This document shows, piece by piece, positions 17,311 through 27,400 of a stretch of 43,459 nt of DNA. Where the stretch lies: positions 1-43,459 of the forward strand of contig CAMLML010000035.1 of NCBI GenBank assembly GCA_946481095.1, in the 5' to 3' direction. The stretch is from an uncultured Cellvibrio sp. (GTDB lineage: Bacteria; Pseudomonadota; Gammaproteobacteria; Pseudomonadales; Cellvibrionaceae). Position 1 is the stretch's first letter. Each line of letters begins with the position of its first letter. The notes beneath the pieces are model-generated. The model saw nothing but the letters and a program-made list of their open reading frames with translations. It did no database searches and had not been told where the DNA came from. The position numbers and the translations under genes are program-made.

Positions 17311-18432
17311 CTATTGATAATACTCTTGAAAAAGCTGCATCAATGGCTGGTTGATATTGTTGGGGTCGATTGCACCATCGCCGCGAAAAATACCAAAGCT
17401 TTCTTCATGGTAAACATGATAAGTATTGGTAATTTTTCGTTCCGCAATGATATCCAGCATATCCTTCACCCAATTTAAGCCACCTCGGTTTTTTTCAAAA
17501 TTGGCTTTATAGAGCCCCCACTCACCCAGATACAGAGGGACATTGTGCTTACGTCCCCATGCCAGATGTTTATCGATTCGTTTCTCCAAAAATTTTTTGG
17601 TGTGATCCTTTTTGGAATCCGGCCATACACCCCCATCGCGATTACGCATGTAATCATCCCACTCCGCCAGTTGGTGTGTATAAAAATAAGGGTCGTAAAT
17701 ATGAAACTCATAAATTAAATTCTCACCCTCAACAAGAACATAATTCATGTCTTTATCGTTATCCCAATTTTTCTTTACTGAATTAACGCGTTCAATAAAA
17801 ATGGGATGTTCCTTATCAACTGTACGAATTTCGTTAACCAGTTTTTGTGCCAGAATTTGCCATTGCTGTTTGCTTTTTGAAACACCAGGCTCATTGAGCA
17901 AATCGTAGCCCATGACAACAGGTTCATCTTTGTAGCGCTCAGCTATGGCTTTCCATAATGCAATTAATCGCTTTTGATTTTCTTCCTGATCCCACAGTGC
18001 CCAACCATTTCCCGTAGACTGAAATCCTCCTTGAGGAATGTGTACATTTAAAATTAAATAGACTCCGTGTTGTTTTGCCCAATTGATATTATCGTCAAGC
18101 CATTTCCAACCATCATCAAGATAATGATAAGGTTTGTCATCGTTCTCAAAGGTTTTGTAATTCAAATAAAAACGAACCAGATTCATCCCCATATTTTTAA
18201 CACGAAGAAAATCTTCTGCTGAATGATGCAACACAGGAATTCTGTCGTTATTCCAGACTCGATTACCGAAAGCGACGCCCTTAAAAAAAACAGGCTCTCC
18301 GAATGCCGTCACTATTTCCGTACCACGGGCATGAAAAAACGTAAACCCGGATGAATCCGCCAGCAATATCGGCGACTGAATCATCAGCAACAAAATAAGA
18401 AACCATGATGAATTGAGTTTGCAAAACGCCAT
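17311..18432 (-). CDS. Secreted glycoside hydrolase family 5 (cellulase-like)
   Basis: 373 residues from the ATG at 18432, where a signal peptide begins (about 1-26, SWFLILLLMIQSPILLADS); an earlier in-frame start would overlap apaG. The (beta/alpha)8 GH5 pattern is clear: FFKGVAFGNRVW at the first strand, GMNLVRFYLNY, YLILNVHIPQGG, acid/base Glu181 in DLLNEPG and nucleophile Glu304 in YLGEWG. GH5 enzymes retain configuration and cleave beta-1,4-glucans, mannans or related polymers; the subfamily and substrate cannot be told by eye. There is no carbohydrate-binding module or linker. It begins 32 bases after apaG on the same strand with no terminator between, an unusual neighbour for a glycanase. 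It fits a polysaccharide-degrading lifestyle. Confidence 0.9.
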   Translation of the reverse strand: MAFCKLNSSWFLILLLMIQSPILLADSSGFTFFHARGTEIVTAFGEPVFFKGVAFGNRVWNNDRIPVLHHSAEDFLRVKNMGMNLVRFYLNYKTFENDDKPYHYLDDGWKWLDDNINWAKQHGVYLILNVHIPQGGFQSTGNGWALWDQEENQKRLIALWKAIAERYKDEPVVMGYDLLNEPGVSKSKQQWQILAQKLVNEIRTVDKEHPIFIERVNSVKKNWDNDKDMNYVLVEGENLIYEFHIYDPYFYTHQLAEWDDYMRNRDGGVWPDSKKDHTKKFLEKRIDKHLAWGRKHNVPLYLGEWGLYKANFEKNRGGLNWVKDMLDIIAERKITNTYHVYHEESFGIFRGDGAIDPNNINQPLMQLFQEYYQ

Positions 18433-18464
18433 AGCATTACATCCGAAGAGAGAATGGAAAATTA

Positions 18465-18836
18465 TCAGTGTAACTTTTTGGGGTGTATCAACAGAAATGC
18501 CGGAATTGGCACAGAAAAATTTTCTTTCTCCTCTGTGCACATTTGATAACTACCTTGCATAGTTCCTGTTTCTGTTGCCAACATCGCACTGCTACTGTAA
18601 GTAAAACTGGAACCCGGTTGTAACACAGGCTGTTGTCCTATTACACCCAGACCTTTTACTTCCTGCACCTGGCTGCGACTATCTGTAATAATCCAGTGTC
18701 GGCTGATTAGCTGTACAGAAATAGCGGATTGATTGGAAATCGTAATGGTGTAGGCAAACACAAACTGCCCTTTTTCAGCGACAGATTGTTCATCCACAAA
18801 GCGGGTCTTTACCGAAATTTCTATATTAGGATTCAT
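18465..18836 (-). CDS. apaG: ApaG family protein
   Basis: 123 residues, the family's normal length. It is a single fibronectin-III-like beta-sandwich with typical blocks ISVKTRFVDEQS, FAYTITISNQS, RHWIITDSRSQVQEVKGLGVIGQQPVLQPG and GTMQGSYQM. ApaG has been linked to Co2+/Mg2+ resistance and to Ap4A metabolism in enterobacteria (apaGH locus), but its mechanism is not established. The gene starts 13 bases downstream of the damX-like stop and is followed 32 bases later by the GH5 gene. apaH and ksgA, frequent partners elsewhere, are absent here. Confidence 0.95.
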   Translation of the reverse strand: MNPNIEISVKTRFVDEQSVAEKGQFVFAYTITISNQSAISVQLISRHWIITDSRSQVQEVKGLGVIGQQPVLQPGSSFTYSSSAMLATETGTMQGSYQMCTEEKENFSVPIPAFLLIHPKKLH

Positions 18837-18849
18837 CTTGTCAGCACTA

Positions 18850-20517
18850 TTATTGACGAATTTCTTGCTGAATAACTTTTATTTGCCGTGGCCAAGGGCC
18901 TGATTCGCGCTGCTTGGCTGGTAATCTGGCAGCAGCTGTTCTTGCTTCGGCATTGGAAGCATAGTGCCCTGTGATTACCACATACCATTTTTTTCCCGCT
19001 CGTCGTGTTTCAAAAATTAATAATTCAGATCGATTACTTTGGGAATTCACAAAGTCTTGAGCTGATTTCAAATTGCTTACGCCCAGAATTTGAATTGTGT
19101 ATTCTGAAGACGACCAGGACAAAATTTCTTGTTCATTTGCAGTCAGATCGCCGGATGGCGAGGTCGCCATTCTGGGCTTGGGCTCTGTCAATCGTGTCAC
19201 ATCCGCAGTCGATGTCGGATTGGACTCAATTGTATTATTTGCCATCACAGAAGTACTGCTTTCAGTTGTAGTCACAGGCTCTTTGACTTCCGCCATTTTT
19301 ATATCTTGCACATCAACTACGGGCTGGGGAATTGCACTGGATGCCACTGAACTCACAACTTCATTTGTTATTGGAAAATTTTCTGCGGGCAATTGATCAA
19401 CTGATACATCCGGCAATGATTGAAGAATTGGCTCCACCGGTACCTGGGTATCTGCAACCGCTTGTGATTTGGCTGTCACCACAACTGAAGATTGGGAATT
19501 TATTTTGGGAATAGAGACCACTTCTGTATTTTTTTCCGGTTGTTTATCCAGATAAAGATAAAACACTCCGGCAACTGCAATCACAGCCGAAATTGCCACG
19601 ATATGAAATATCGGAAAAGTAAGACGTTTGGTTTCGGATTGCGGGAGTACTGACTGCAATAATTTATCCTGTGCTGATTCATGGATCAATGACAGCTGCC
19701 CGTGAGCTTGTCGCCACCAGGGATCGACCATTGCTTCAGTGAAAATTTCCGGCCCCAGATAATCCGCCATTTCCATACGAAAATTAAGATAATCAACTGT
19801 CTCTGACAAAGTAAAAGCGGGCAAATGAAAATCACTGATTTGCAAATGCTCTGATTCAATATCATTTAACCGCGACACCAATACAGGTTCGCCCACCAAC
19901 ACAACATGCAAAGGATAAGGCTGGGGCTTGTTGTCAAGTAATGCACCAATAGCAGCAACACATTGCGCATCCAGGTGCTCTGCATTATCAATAATTAATA
20001 ACACCAATCCATCACTTTCCGCGTCCTGATTCAATGCATGCAATTCAATAAACTTTTCGATTTCCTGAATTAATTTCTCAACAGGTGCAGTTTCAACAAT
20101 ATCGAGGTTAAAAGACTCCGCGATCGCCCTGAGCAATTGCTCAAGTGTCTGCCCGGGGCTCATCGCCAAAAAACATAAATGATCGTTTTCTTCCAATGAA
20201 TCGGCCAAAGCATGCGCAATGCGTGTTTTACCCACACCAGATTCACCGGTAATCACCAATAGTTGATTGCTGAATTGACAAAGGTGTAACAGCTGATCCA
20301 ACACCTGACGACGACCTGCTGCTGTAAAAAGAGGAAAACTGTAATCATCCGAAAACGGATCTTCCGATAAACCATAACGCTGTCGATAGTCACTTAATAA
20401 TGCTGAACTGTCGTGGGCATCAAGATTTTCCGAATCAAAAAGCCCCGCCTGAAAACCCACCGGGTCATCGGATAATCGGCTGTCTGGTTGTGCTCGCAAA
20501 GGGGATTCTGGTGTCAT
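18850..20517 (-). CDS. damX: DamX-like AAA ATPase with SPOR domain
   Basis: 555 residues. The N-terminal half is an ExeA/GspA-type AAA domain: YGLSEDPFSDD, Walker A GESGVGKT (about 91-98) and Walker B LVLLIIDNAEHLD. A single membrane helix lies at about 305-325 (FHIVAISAVIAVAGVFYLYL). A long Ser/Thr/Val/Pro-rich linker follows, then a C-terminal SPOR domain (about 468-540: YTIQILGVSNLKSAQDF, KKWYVVITGHYASNAEA). SPOR domains bind denuded peptidoglycan at the division septum. In gammaproteobacteria the gene between aroB and dam is damX; this position directly after aroB supports the name. E. coli DamX has lost the ATPase, whereas this protein retains intact Walker motifs. Confidence 0.9.
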   Translation of the reverse strand: MTPESPLRAQPDSRLSDDPVGFQAGLFDSENLDAHDSSALLSDYRQRYGLSEDPFSDDYSFPLFTAAGRRQVLDQLLHLCQFSNQLLVITGESGVGKTRIAHALADSLEENDHLCFLAMSPGQTLEQLLRAIAESFNLDIVETAPVEKLIQEIEKFIELHALNQDAESDGLVLLIIDNAEHLDAQCVAAIGALLDNKPQPYPLHVVLVGEPVLVSRLNDIESEHLQISDFHLPAFTLSETVDYLNFRMEMADYLGPEIFTEAMVDPWWRQAHGQLSLIHESAQDKLLQSVLPQSETKRLTFPIFHIVAISAVIAVAGVFYLYLDKQPEKNTEVVSIPKINSQSSVVVTAKSQAVADTQVPVEPILQSLPDVSVDQLPAENFPITNEVVSSVASSAIPQPVVDVQDIKMAEVKEPVTTTESSTSVMANNTIESNPTSTADVTRLTEPKPRMATSPSGDLTANEQEILSWSSSEYTIQILGVSNLKSAQDFVNSQSNRSELLIFETRRAGKKWYVVITGHYASNAEARTAAARLPAKQRESGPWPRQIKVIQQEIRQ

Positions 20518-20542
20518 AAGTTAACCCTCACCCGTCTCAAAA

Positions 20543-21628
20543 TTAAGATGCAGCTCTGCATACCGCAAAAGTTTGATGCAAAAGATTTGACTCTATGTCA
20601 CTGGTAACTTCCGCTTTACCCATAGACTCTAATAAAACCAGACGTAAACGTCCATCCATTACTTTTTTATCAACGCCCATCAATGACAAAAACTCTTCAT
20701 CTGTCATATTGGCTGGTGATCGCACAGGTAAATTGGCGCGCTTTAACAGCGTAATTATTCTTTGCAAATCTTCTGCACTGATTTTTCCACGACGACAAGA
20801 TAAATCTGCAGCCATTACCATACCCGCTGCAACCGCTTCCCCATGCAGCCAGGTACCATAACCTTGTGCGGTTTCTATAGCATGTCCGAATGTGTGCCCA
20901 AGATTCAAAATCGCGCGCAAACTATTTTCACGCTCATCTTTGCCAACAACAAACGCCTTGTTTTCACAGGAACGTTTAACCGCATAAATTAATGCTGACT
21001 GATCACCTTGCATCAAAGCATCGATGTTTTCTTCCAACCACACAAAAAATTCATAATCCGAAATTAATCCATATTTAATAATTTCTGCCAGCCCTGCAGA
21101 CAATTCCCTGGCGGGAAGAGTTTTTAATAAACTGATGTCTGCAAGAACCAATTTAGGCTGGTAAAAAGCACCAATCATATTTTTACCGAGCGGATGATTC
21201 ACACCTGTCTTGCCGCCCACAGAGGAATCAACCATAGACAGTAAAGTGGTTGGGATTTGTATAAATTCCACTCCCCGCTGATAGGCAGAAGCAGCGAAGC
21301 CTGCCATATCACCTACCACACCGCCACCCAAAGCAATTATGGTTGTACTGCGGTTATGGCGAGATTCCAGCAACTTATCAAAAATGCGCGACCAGACATC
21401 AAGAGTTTTGAATTTTTCTCCATCGGGAAGAATTATTTCATCTACCTGATAATTCGATAAGGTTTTTTTTAACTGATCCAAATAAAGTGGTGCAACAACG
21501 GCGTTAGTAACCACGAAAACCTGACGCCCCTGAACATATTGACCAACAAGCTCCCTGTTTGTAATTAAATTTTCACCGATACAAATAGGATAACGTCGAT
21601 CGGCCAACTCAACATGAATCACTTGCAT
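20543..21628 (-). CDS. aroB: 3-dehydroquinate synthase
   Basis: 361 residues, normal length. It is the second step of the shikimate pathway: an NAD- and Zn-dependent conversion of DAHP to 3-dehydroquinate in the cytoplasm. Visible features are the NAD-binding GGG (101-103) in [39 protein letters not shown] active-site residues (about 126-150), and the metal ligands Glu182 ([10 protein letters not shown]), His245 or His249 (GHTFGH) and His262 (WLHGEA). It sits between aroK (61 bases upstream) and damX (25 bases downstream) on the same strand, the conserved gammaproteobacterial order. Confidence 0.98.
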   Translation of the reverse strand: MQVIHVELADRRYPICIGENLITNRELVGQYVQGRQVFVVTNAVVAPLYLDQLKKTLSNYQVDEIILPDGEKFKTLDVWSRIFDKLLESRHNRSTTIIALGGGVVGDMAGFAASAYQRGVEFIQIPTTLLSMVDSSVGGKTGVNHPLGKNMIGAFYQPKLVLADISLLKTLPARELSAGLAEIIKYGLISDYEFFVWLEENIDALMQGDQSALIYAVKRSCENKAFVVGKDERENSLRAILNLGHTFGHAIETAQGYGTWLHGEAVAAGMVMAADLSCRRGKISAEDLQRIITLLKRANLPVRSPANMTDEEFLSLMGVDKKVMDGRLRLVLLESMGKAEVTSDIESNLLHQTFAVCRAAS

Positions 21629-21689
21629 AAAATTAACTCAAAAAAACAGAATGCGGTCACTTTATCACAAAGTCACAGGAAATATGTTT

Positions 21690-22208
21690 TCAGTGTGATT
21701 CGTCAATCAAACGAACAATTTCCTGTGCGACCATCTTAGGCGAACGCTTATCCGTATTGATAATAAAGTCAGCGGATTCACGGTAAAGTGGATCGCGCAT
21801 TTCCAATAAATCAATAATTTTTTGGCGGGGATTTTCTACTTGCAGCAATGGACGTTTTTTATCGCGGGATGTGCGCTCAACCAGTTGCTCTGTTGATGCA
21901 GTAAGATAAAAAACATAACCCGAGTCTTTCATCATTCGACGATTTTCCGGACGCAGCACTATGCCACCGCCGGTTGCAATAACCAAATCAGATTCTGTAC
22001 TGAGATCTACCAGTACAGCCGTTTCCCTGTCCCTGAAACCTGCTTCGCCTTCCATATCAAATATCCAGGGAATATCGGCACCCGTGCGATCTTCTATGAC
22101 ACGGTCTGTATCTTTAAATTGACGATTCAGTTCAAAAGCAAGAACACGACCTATAGTCGACTTGCCGGCCCCCATGGGGCCGACAAGAAAAATGTTCGAC
22201 TTGGACAT
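21690..22208 (-). CDS. aroK: Shikimate kinase
   Basis: 172 residues. It phosphorylates shikimate at the 3-hydroxyl using ATP. Walker A GPMGAGKST is at 10-18; the shikimate-binding DTDRVIEDRTG is at about 38-48; ATGGGIVLRPENR forms the substrate loop. A lid region TSRDKKRPLLQ follows. Its start overlaps the pilQ stop in a TAATG junction at 22208, so translation is coupled to the end of the pilus operon, as in other gammaproteobacteria. Confidence 0.98.
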   Translation of the reverse strand: MSKSNIFLVGPMGAGKSTIGRVLAFELNRQFKDTDRVIEDRTGADIPWIFDMEGEAGFRDRETAVLVDLSTESDLVIATGGGIVLRPENRRMMKDSGYVFYLTASTEQLVERTSRDKKRPLLQVENPRQKIIDLLEMRDPLYRESADFIINTDKRSPKMVAQEIVRLIDESH

Positions 22209-24370
22209 TATTTACTGAGGGACTCCGCCATTAAACGAGGAGTAATAAATATCAAGAGTTCAGATTTGGACTGCCGGTTAAGAGTTCGCTTGAACAGACG
22301 CCCCAAAAATGGAATGTCGCCCAGAACAGGAACTTTACTTTCTGCCTTGGCAGTATCAAGCGAGAAAACGCCACCTAACACGACTGTTTGACCATTACTG
22401 ACCAGCACTTTTGTATCAAGACGGGTAACATCAATAGTGGGCACACCATTCACTATGTCACTCAGCGCATCTTTGGACACAGACAAATCCATAATGATGT
22501 TGTTGTCGGGTGTAATTTGTGGTGTTACCTCCAACAACAAAACGGCCTCTTTAAATGAAGTTGAGGTCGCACCACTGGCAGATGCTTCCTGATAACTGAT
22601 TTCTTTACCGGAACGGATTGAGGCTGTTTGTTTATCACTGGTAATAACCTTGGGTTGTGACACTATTTCCGCATAACCGGAGTTTTCCAATGCAGTTAAC
22701 TCCATATCCAAATAGGCATTTTCAGTCAAAATACCAATCGCAGCGCTACCGGCTGGGGTTCCAGTGGTCGCAAGGTCAACAATGTTGTGTTCTGTGAGAT
22801 CCAGAGGCCCATCAGTACCTTCAAAAAAGTCTGTAGGTGTCGGCGAATCAAGGCCCGCTTGAGAACCACCCAAATCAATAGTGTTTGCTCCATCCCTTCT
22901 GTATGCAGCGCCGCCCCAACGAATACCCAACTCACGTTGGAAGTTGTTATTGGCAACAACAATTCGAGCTTCAATCATGACCTGACGAATGGGAATATCG
23001 ATCTGTTCAACCAAGCGCTTGAAGGCTTCAATTCTATCGGCTGTATCGGTAATGATGATGGAGTTGGTACGCTCATCAACAGTACCTGAACCACGCTCGG
23101 AAAGGACACTTTGGGTAGTTAAACTGCCGCCCCTTCCTCCGCTGCTACCACCGCCACCACCGGAGCCTCCCTCTCCACCACCTGAAAACAGCTTGAACAT
23201 ATCACGAGCATTGGCATATCGCACACGAATATATTCTGTTCTAAGAGGTGCCAGTTCTTCCAGTTGCTTTTGTGTTTCAATTTCACGGCGTTCACGCTCT
23301 GCAATTTCAGCTGCAGGAGCCACCATCATCACGTTACCCACCAAACGCTTATCCAAACCTTTTGTTTTTAAGACCAGATCCAACGCCTGATCCCAGGGAA
23401 CACTTTGCAATCGCAGGGTAATGCGACCGCCGACCGTATCACTGGCAACCAAATTCAAATTGGTAAAATCCGCAATAATCTGCAACACCGCCCTAACTTC
23501 TATGTCTTGGAAATCCAGCGACAACTTGTCACCCACGTATGAAAACTCTTTTTTCTTCTCGATTTTTTCACGCTCGGTCAGTGGTTTTATGCTAACCACG
23601 TACTCTTTGTCTGTCTGGTATGCCAGATAATCAAATTCACCACTGGCTGCTATGTTAAAGACAACATTATCACCCTCTTGAGATGAGCTGATTACTGATA
23701 CCGGTGTGGCAAAATCGAGTACATCCAAACGTCTGCGAAGATCAGGGGAAATCCAAGCATTTTTAAATGACAAGCGGACACCCGCACCCGTACCCACCAA
23801 ATTTGCGGATATTGTGGTATTGGATAACCCCAGAATAATTCGGCCTTCACCCGACTCACCACGACGGAAATCCACACTGTTGATCTGTGGCTGACCACTA
23901 ACAGTCGAGGTAACTGGTGACTGCTTGGCGATATTAACTGTGGAGCCTTGGGTTGACTGATTGGCTGCATTTGTTCCGGGAGCATCAACCTGAAGAATCA
24001 GGGAAGAACCTTCCGTACGAGTGGTATAAGCAGCCAGAGAATCCAGATTGACGATCAATCGTGTACGACCATCACTGGTCAACACCATAGCACTCTGCCC
24101 ATTTTGCACAGTCAGCGGAATACGCCGCTCTTTGAGCGAACTGTCAACATCAGGAAAGTCCAACACTATTCTGGCAGGCCGCTCTATGGTGTAACCCTTG
24201 GGCTCGGGAGGAGCTTCATCAAAGGCCATGCGGATCTCAAATTTATCACCCGGAAGCTGGGCAACATCAACTTTTGTCAATGTGCTTGCCAGAACAATCG
24301 GAGACACCAAACTTATTACCAATATCGCCAGATTACGCATACTAAACCTCAAGGAAAATGGAGCAGTCAT
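22208..24370 (-). CDS. pilQ: Type IV pilus secretin PilQ
   Basis: 720 residues. This is the outer-membrane channel for the pilus and for DNA uptake. Order: signal peptide (ending VLAST), two AMIN domains (about 30-125 and 160-265) that bind peptidoglycan, an STN/N0 domain (LSLDFQDIEVRAVLQIIADF), an N1-type domain, and the secretin domain ending VPVLGDIPFLGRLFKR. The N1 domain contains a very Gly/Ser-rich insert (about residues 395-418). Two starts are possible: 24370 (AAGGA 9 bases upstream) and 24340 (GAGG 6 bases upstream, giving a more standard signal peptide MRNLAILV). The gene starts 5 bases after pilP and its stop overlaps the aroK start. Confidence 0.97.
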   Translation of the reverse strand: MTAPFSLRFSMRNLAILVISLVSPIVLASTLTKVDVAQLPGDKFEIRMAFDEAPPEPKGYTIERPARIVLDFPDVDSSLKERRIPLTVQNGQSAMVLTSDGRTRLIVNLDSLAAYTTRTEGSSLILQVDAPGTNAANQSTQGSTVNIAKQSPVTSTVSGQPQINSVDFRRGESGEGRIILGLSNTTISANLVGTGAGVRLSFKNAWISPDLRRRLDVLDFATPVSVISSSQEGDNVVFNIAASGEFDYLAYQTDKEYVVSIKPLTEREKIEKKKEFSYVGDKLSLDFQDIEVRAVLQIIADFTNLNLVASDTVGGRITLRLQSVPWDQALDLVLKTKGLDKRLVGNVMMVAPAAEIAERERREIETQKQLEELAPLRTEYIRVRYANARDMFKLFSGGGEGGSGGGGGSSGGRGGSLTTQSVLSERGSGTVDERTNSIIITDTADRIEAFKRLVEQIDIPIRQVMIEARIVVANNNFQRELGIRWGGAAYRRDGANTIDLGGSQAGLDSPTPTDFFEGTDGPLDLTEHNIVDLATTGTPAGSAAIGILTENAYLDMELTALENSGYAEIVSQPKVITSDKQTASIRSGKEISYQEASASGATSTSFKEAVLLLEVTPQITPDNNIIMDLSVSKDALSDIVNGVPTIDVTRLDTKVLVSNGQTVVLGGVFSLDTAKAESKVPVLGDIPFLGRLFKRTLNRQSKSELLIFITPRLMAESLSK

Positions 24371-24375
24371 CTTGC

Positions 24376-24903
24376 TTATTCCTTCTCTTCCAATTTAATA
24401 ATTCGTGGGTTTTCGACCCAACCACCAACACCGTTCGACACAATTTCCATTACTTCAATTTGGGACTGGGTCACTGAAATAATTTTGCCGTAATTTCGCC
24501 CCATGTGATTACCTACGGTTGCCCTTACAACATTTCCATCCGATGTATCAATCAGTGCCCAGACAACACCTTTCAAGGTCACAGAACCCACCATTTTCAG
24601 CGAAGTAATATTGAACCCCTCCAGAAACTCAGGTGCACGGGTTAAATCAGGAACAACTGTTCTGCCGCCTTTAAGGGCAGACTCATCTACAGGTATTGGC
24701 TTCTCAAACGGACTGCGTAAAGTCGATGCAGCATAAGCGAAGGGCTGATAGGGCACAAAAGGAGGCAAATCCGGAATTTCACCCGAAGGTCTCTTTTTGG
24801 TTTCTGCCATAAATTCATGTAAATCCTTGTGCTGTTGTTCGCTGGAACAAGAAACGAGAAACAGGCAAAACACAAGGAAAACCGAAAATTGTAGATATCT
24901 CAT
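24376..24903 (-). CDS. pilP: Type IV pilus assembly lipoprotein PilP
   Basis: 175 residues with lipobox LVSC (Cys19 lipidated). PilP is an inner-membrane lipoprotein that joins PilNO to PilQ through its C-terminal beta domain, visible here as LKMVGSVTLKGVVWALIDTSDGNVVRATVGNHMGRNYGKI-type strands (about 108-150). The flexible N-terminal half (PSGEIPDLPPFVPYQPFAY) is typical. The start overlaps the pilO stop in TAATG at 24903. Confidence 0.96.
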   Translation of the reverse strand: MRYLQFSVFLVFCLFLVSCSSEQQHKDLHEFMAETKKRPSGEIPDLPPFVPYQPFAYAASTLRSPFEKPIPVDESALKGGRTVVPDLTRAPEFLEGFNITSLKMVGSVTLKGVVWALIDTSDGNVVRATVGNHMGRNYGKIISVTQSQIEVMEIVSNGVGGWVENPRIIKLEEKE

Positions 24904-25574
24904 TATTTAGTCCTCTTGGATTTGCTGCCTGAGGATTTTTTGCCTTTTGTATTTTTGGATTTGCTTTCCGCATCAACAACCTTGTAACGATAAGTTTTTG
25001 CCAAAATATCCATTTCAAGTGTTTGGCTTTTTGATCTGCTAATAGAAAAATCGTGCAGGGTCACAATTCTTGGCAACCCGGCAACGCCGCTAACAAATCC
25101 GCCAAGATCATGATAACCCCCCGTTACATTAATACCGATGGGCACTTCAATATAATATTCGGCAGTGATTTCAGGTTTGATACCCAGGCTATTTATCGCC
25201 AATCCACTTTCGCGCCCTTTGGCTCCTATATCTTCAAGCAAACCTGCAATTTCCGTTTTTTGTGGCAATCGGGACAACAATTTTTCAAACGTCGCGTTCA
25301 TTTCTTCCATTTGAGCTTTGTAGGCATCAAGATTGGCCGCCTCATAGCTTTTGTTTTTGAACGTTTCCCTGAGACCGGATTCTTTGGCCTCAACACTGGC
25401 CAATTCATTTTTTAAATCACTCACCCAAAAATAATAAGTCAGCAATAAAATAACCGTGGTCAGCAAGACACAAACAAATATCTTTCCCGGGAGAGGCCAA
25501 ACACCTGCCCGATTAAAATCAATATTATTCAGATCAAAATTTTTAATCTGCTCAAGAGTCGTTTCTGCAGCCAT
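24903..25574 (-). CDS. pilO: Type IV pilus alignment protein PilO
   Basis: 223 residues: a short cytoplasmic N-terminus (IKNFDLNNIDFNRAGVWPLPGK), one membrane helix (about 31-50), a periplasmic coiled coil (LKNELASVEAKESGLRETFKNKSYEAANLDAYKAQ region) and a ferredoxin-like core (GLAINSLGI...YYIEVPIGINVTGGYHDLGGFVSGVAGLPRIVTLHDF). PilO heterodimerises with PilN. The C-terminus is a Lys/Ser-rich tail. TAATG junctions link it to pilN upstream and pilP downstream. Confidence 0.96.
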   Translation of the reverse strand: MAAETTLEQIKNFDLNNIDFNRAGVWPLPGKIFVCVLLTTVILLLTYYFWVSDLKNELASVEAKESGLRETFKNKSYEAANLDAYKAQMEEMNATFEKLLSRLPQKTEIAGLLEDIGAKGRESGLAINSLGIKPEITAEYYIEVPIGINVTGGYHDLGGFVSGVAGLPRIVTLHDFSISRSKSQTLEMDILAKTYRYKVVDAESKSKNTKGKKSSGSKSKRTK

Positions 25575-26178
25575 TATTTCTTACCTCCGGCTTGAGGCGT
25601 TTTCTGATCTTTTTGATCTTTTTGATCCTGTGCTTCCAAAGGAGCAGAAGTACTGACAGTTAAAATAAAACTGTTAGCCTGCTCACCTTCTTTCGGCGCT
25701 GCTGTGACGGATGACAATTTTGGATCCGCAAACCACTCGGATTCATCCAGCTTTCGCATAAATGCCGCAACACGATTATAGGATTCTGCAACACCTTCAA
25801 TCGTAATTTTGTCTGCTTTCTTCACCATACTATTGATGTAAACGCCATCAGGGATAGTACGGACAAAATCATCAAAATAACGAACGATCACCGGGCGAGT
25901 TCCTTCCAAATCCTGAATTACTTTAATGCGTGCAATTAAATCTGCGCGCCTCTTTTTGATGTCCGCAATTTCCTTAACCTGTAATTCGAGTTTTGCAATT
26001 TCATCTGAAAGTAATTTGTTACGTGAATTCTGATTCTCAATCGCAGATTGAACGCTTGACACCCATAAAAAGGCAGCGAATGCAGAAATCACCGCAACAC
26101 CAGCCAGTATCGATAAAAATTCGCGTTTTTTCTCTTCCCGATAGGCCTGACGCCAGGGCAATAAGTTAATCTTTGCCA

Positions 26179-26179
<1 letters not shown>
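25574..26179 (-). CDS. pilN: Type IV pilus assembly protein PilN
   Basis: 201 residues. The N-terminal MAKINLLPWRQAYREEKKREF is the conserved PilN motif that binds the cytoplasmic groove of PilM. It is followed by a membrane helix (about 23-42), a coiled coil and a ferredoxin-like domain. The C-terminus is low complexity (a QDQKDQKDQK repeat), an unusual tail. Overlaps pilM and pilO at TAATG junctions. Confidence 0.96.
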
Positions 26180-27267
<1,088 letters not shown>

Positions 27268-27282
27268 TTAGACGTTGTTTAT

Positions 27283-27310
27283 GTTATAGCACTTTAACTT
27301 AAGCCTGCAA
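27283..27310 (-). promoter_or_regulatory. Predicted sigma70 promoter of pilMNOPQ
   Basis: On the minus strand TTGCAG (27310-27305), 16 bases, TATAAC (27288-27283), about 37 bases before the pilM start codon. Read by eye; the divergent PBP1A promoter lies just beyond. Confidence 0.45.
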
Positions 27311-27345
27311 CAAAGCAATTGATATGTAAACAGTTAAAAAGCCCG

Positions 27346-27351
27346 TATAAT
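27346..27351 (+). promoter_or_regulatory. Predicted -10 box of the PBP1A gene
   Basis: A perfect TATAAT. The -35 region is poor: TTGATA at 27319-27324 would need a 21-base spacer. The box overlaps an ATG at 27350 that is in frame with the PBP1A gene, which argues that the real start codon is the next in-frame ATG at 27401. Confidence 0.4.
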
Positions 27352-27400
27352 GCCCCGCGATTCAAACAATTTCGCTAACCCATTAATTCACATAGAAAAA

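Noticed and set aside
22989..23390. 133-codon open frame opposite pilQ
   Set aside because: An antisense shadow of the Gly-rich pilQ segment (hence its Pro/Leu run), with no independent support.
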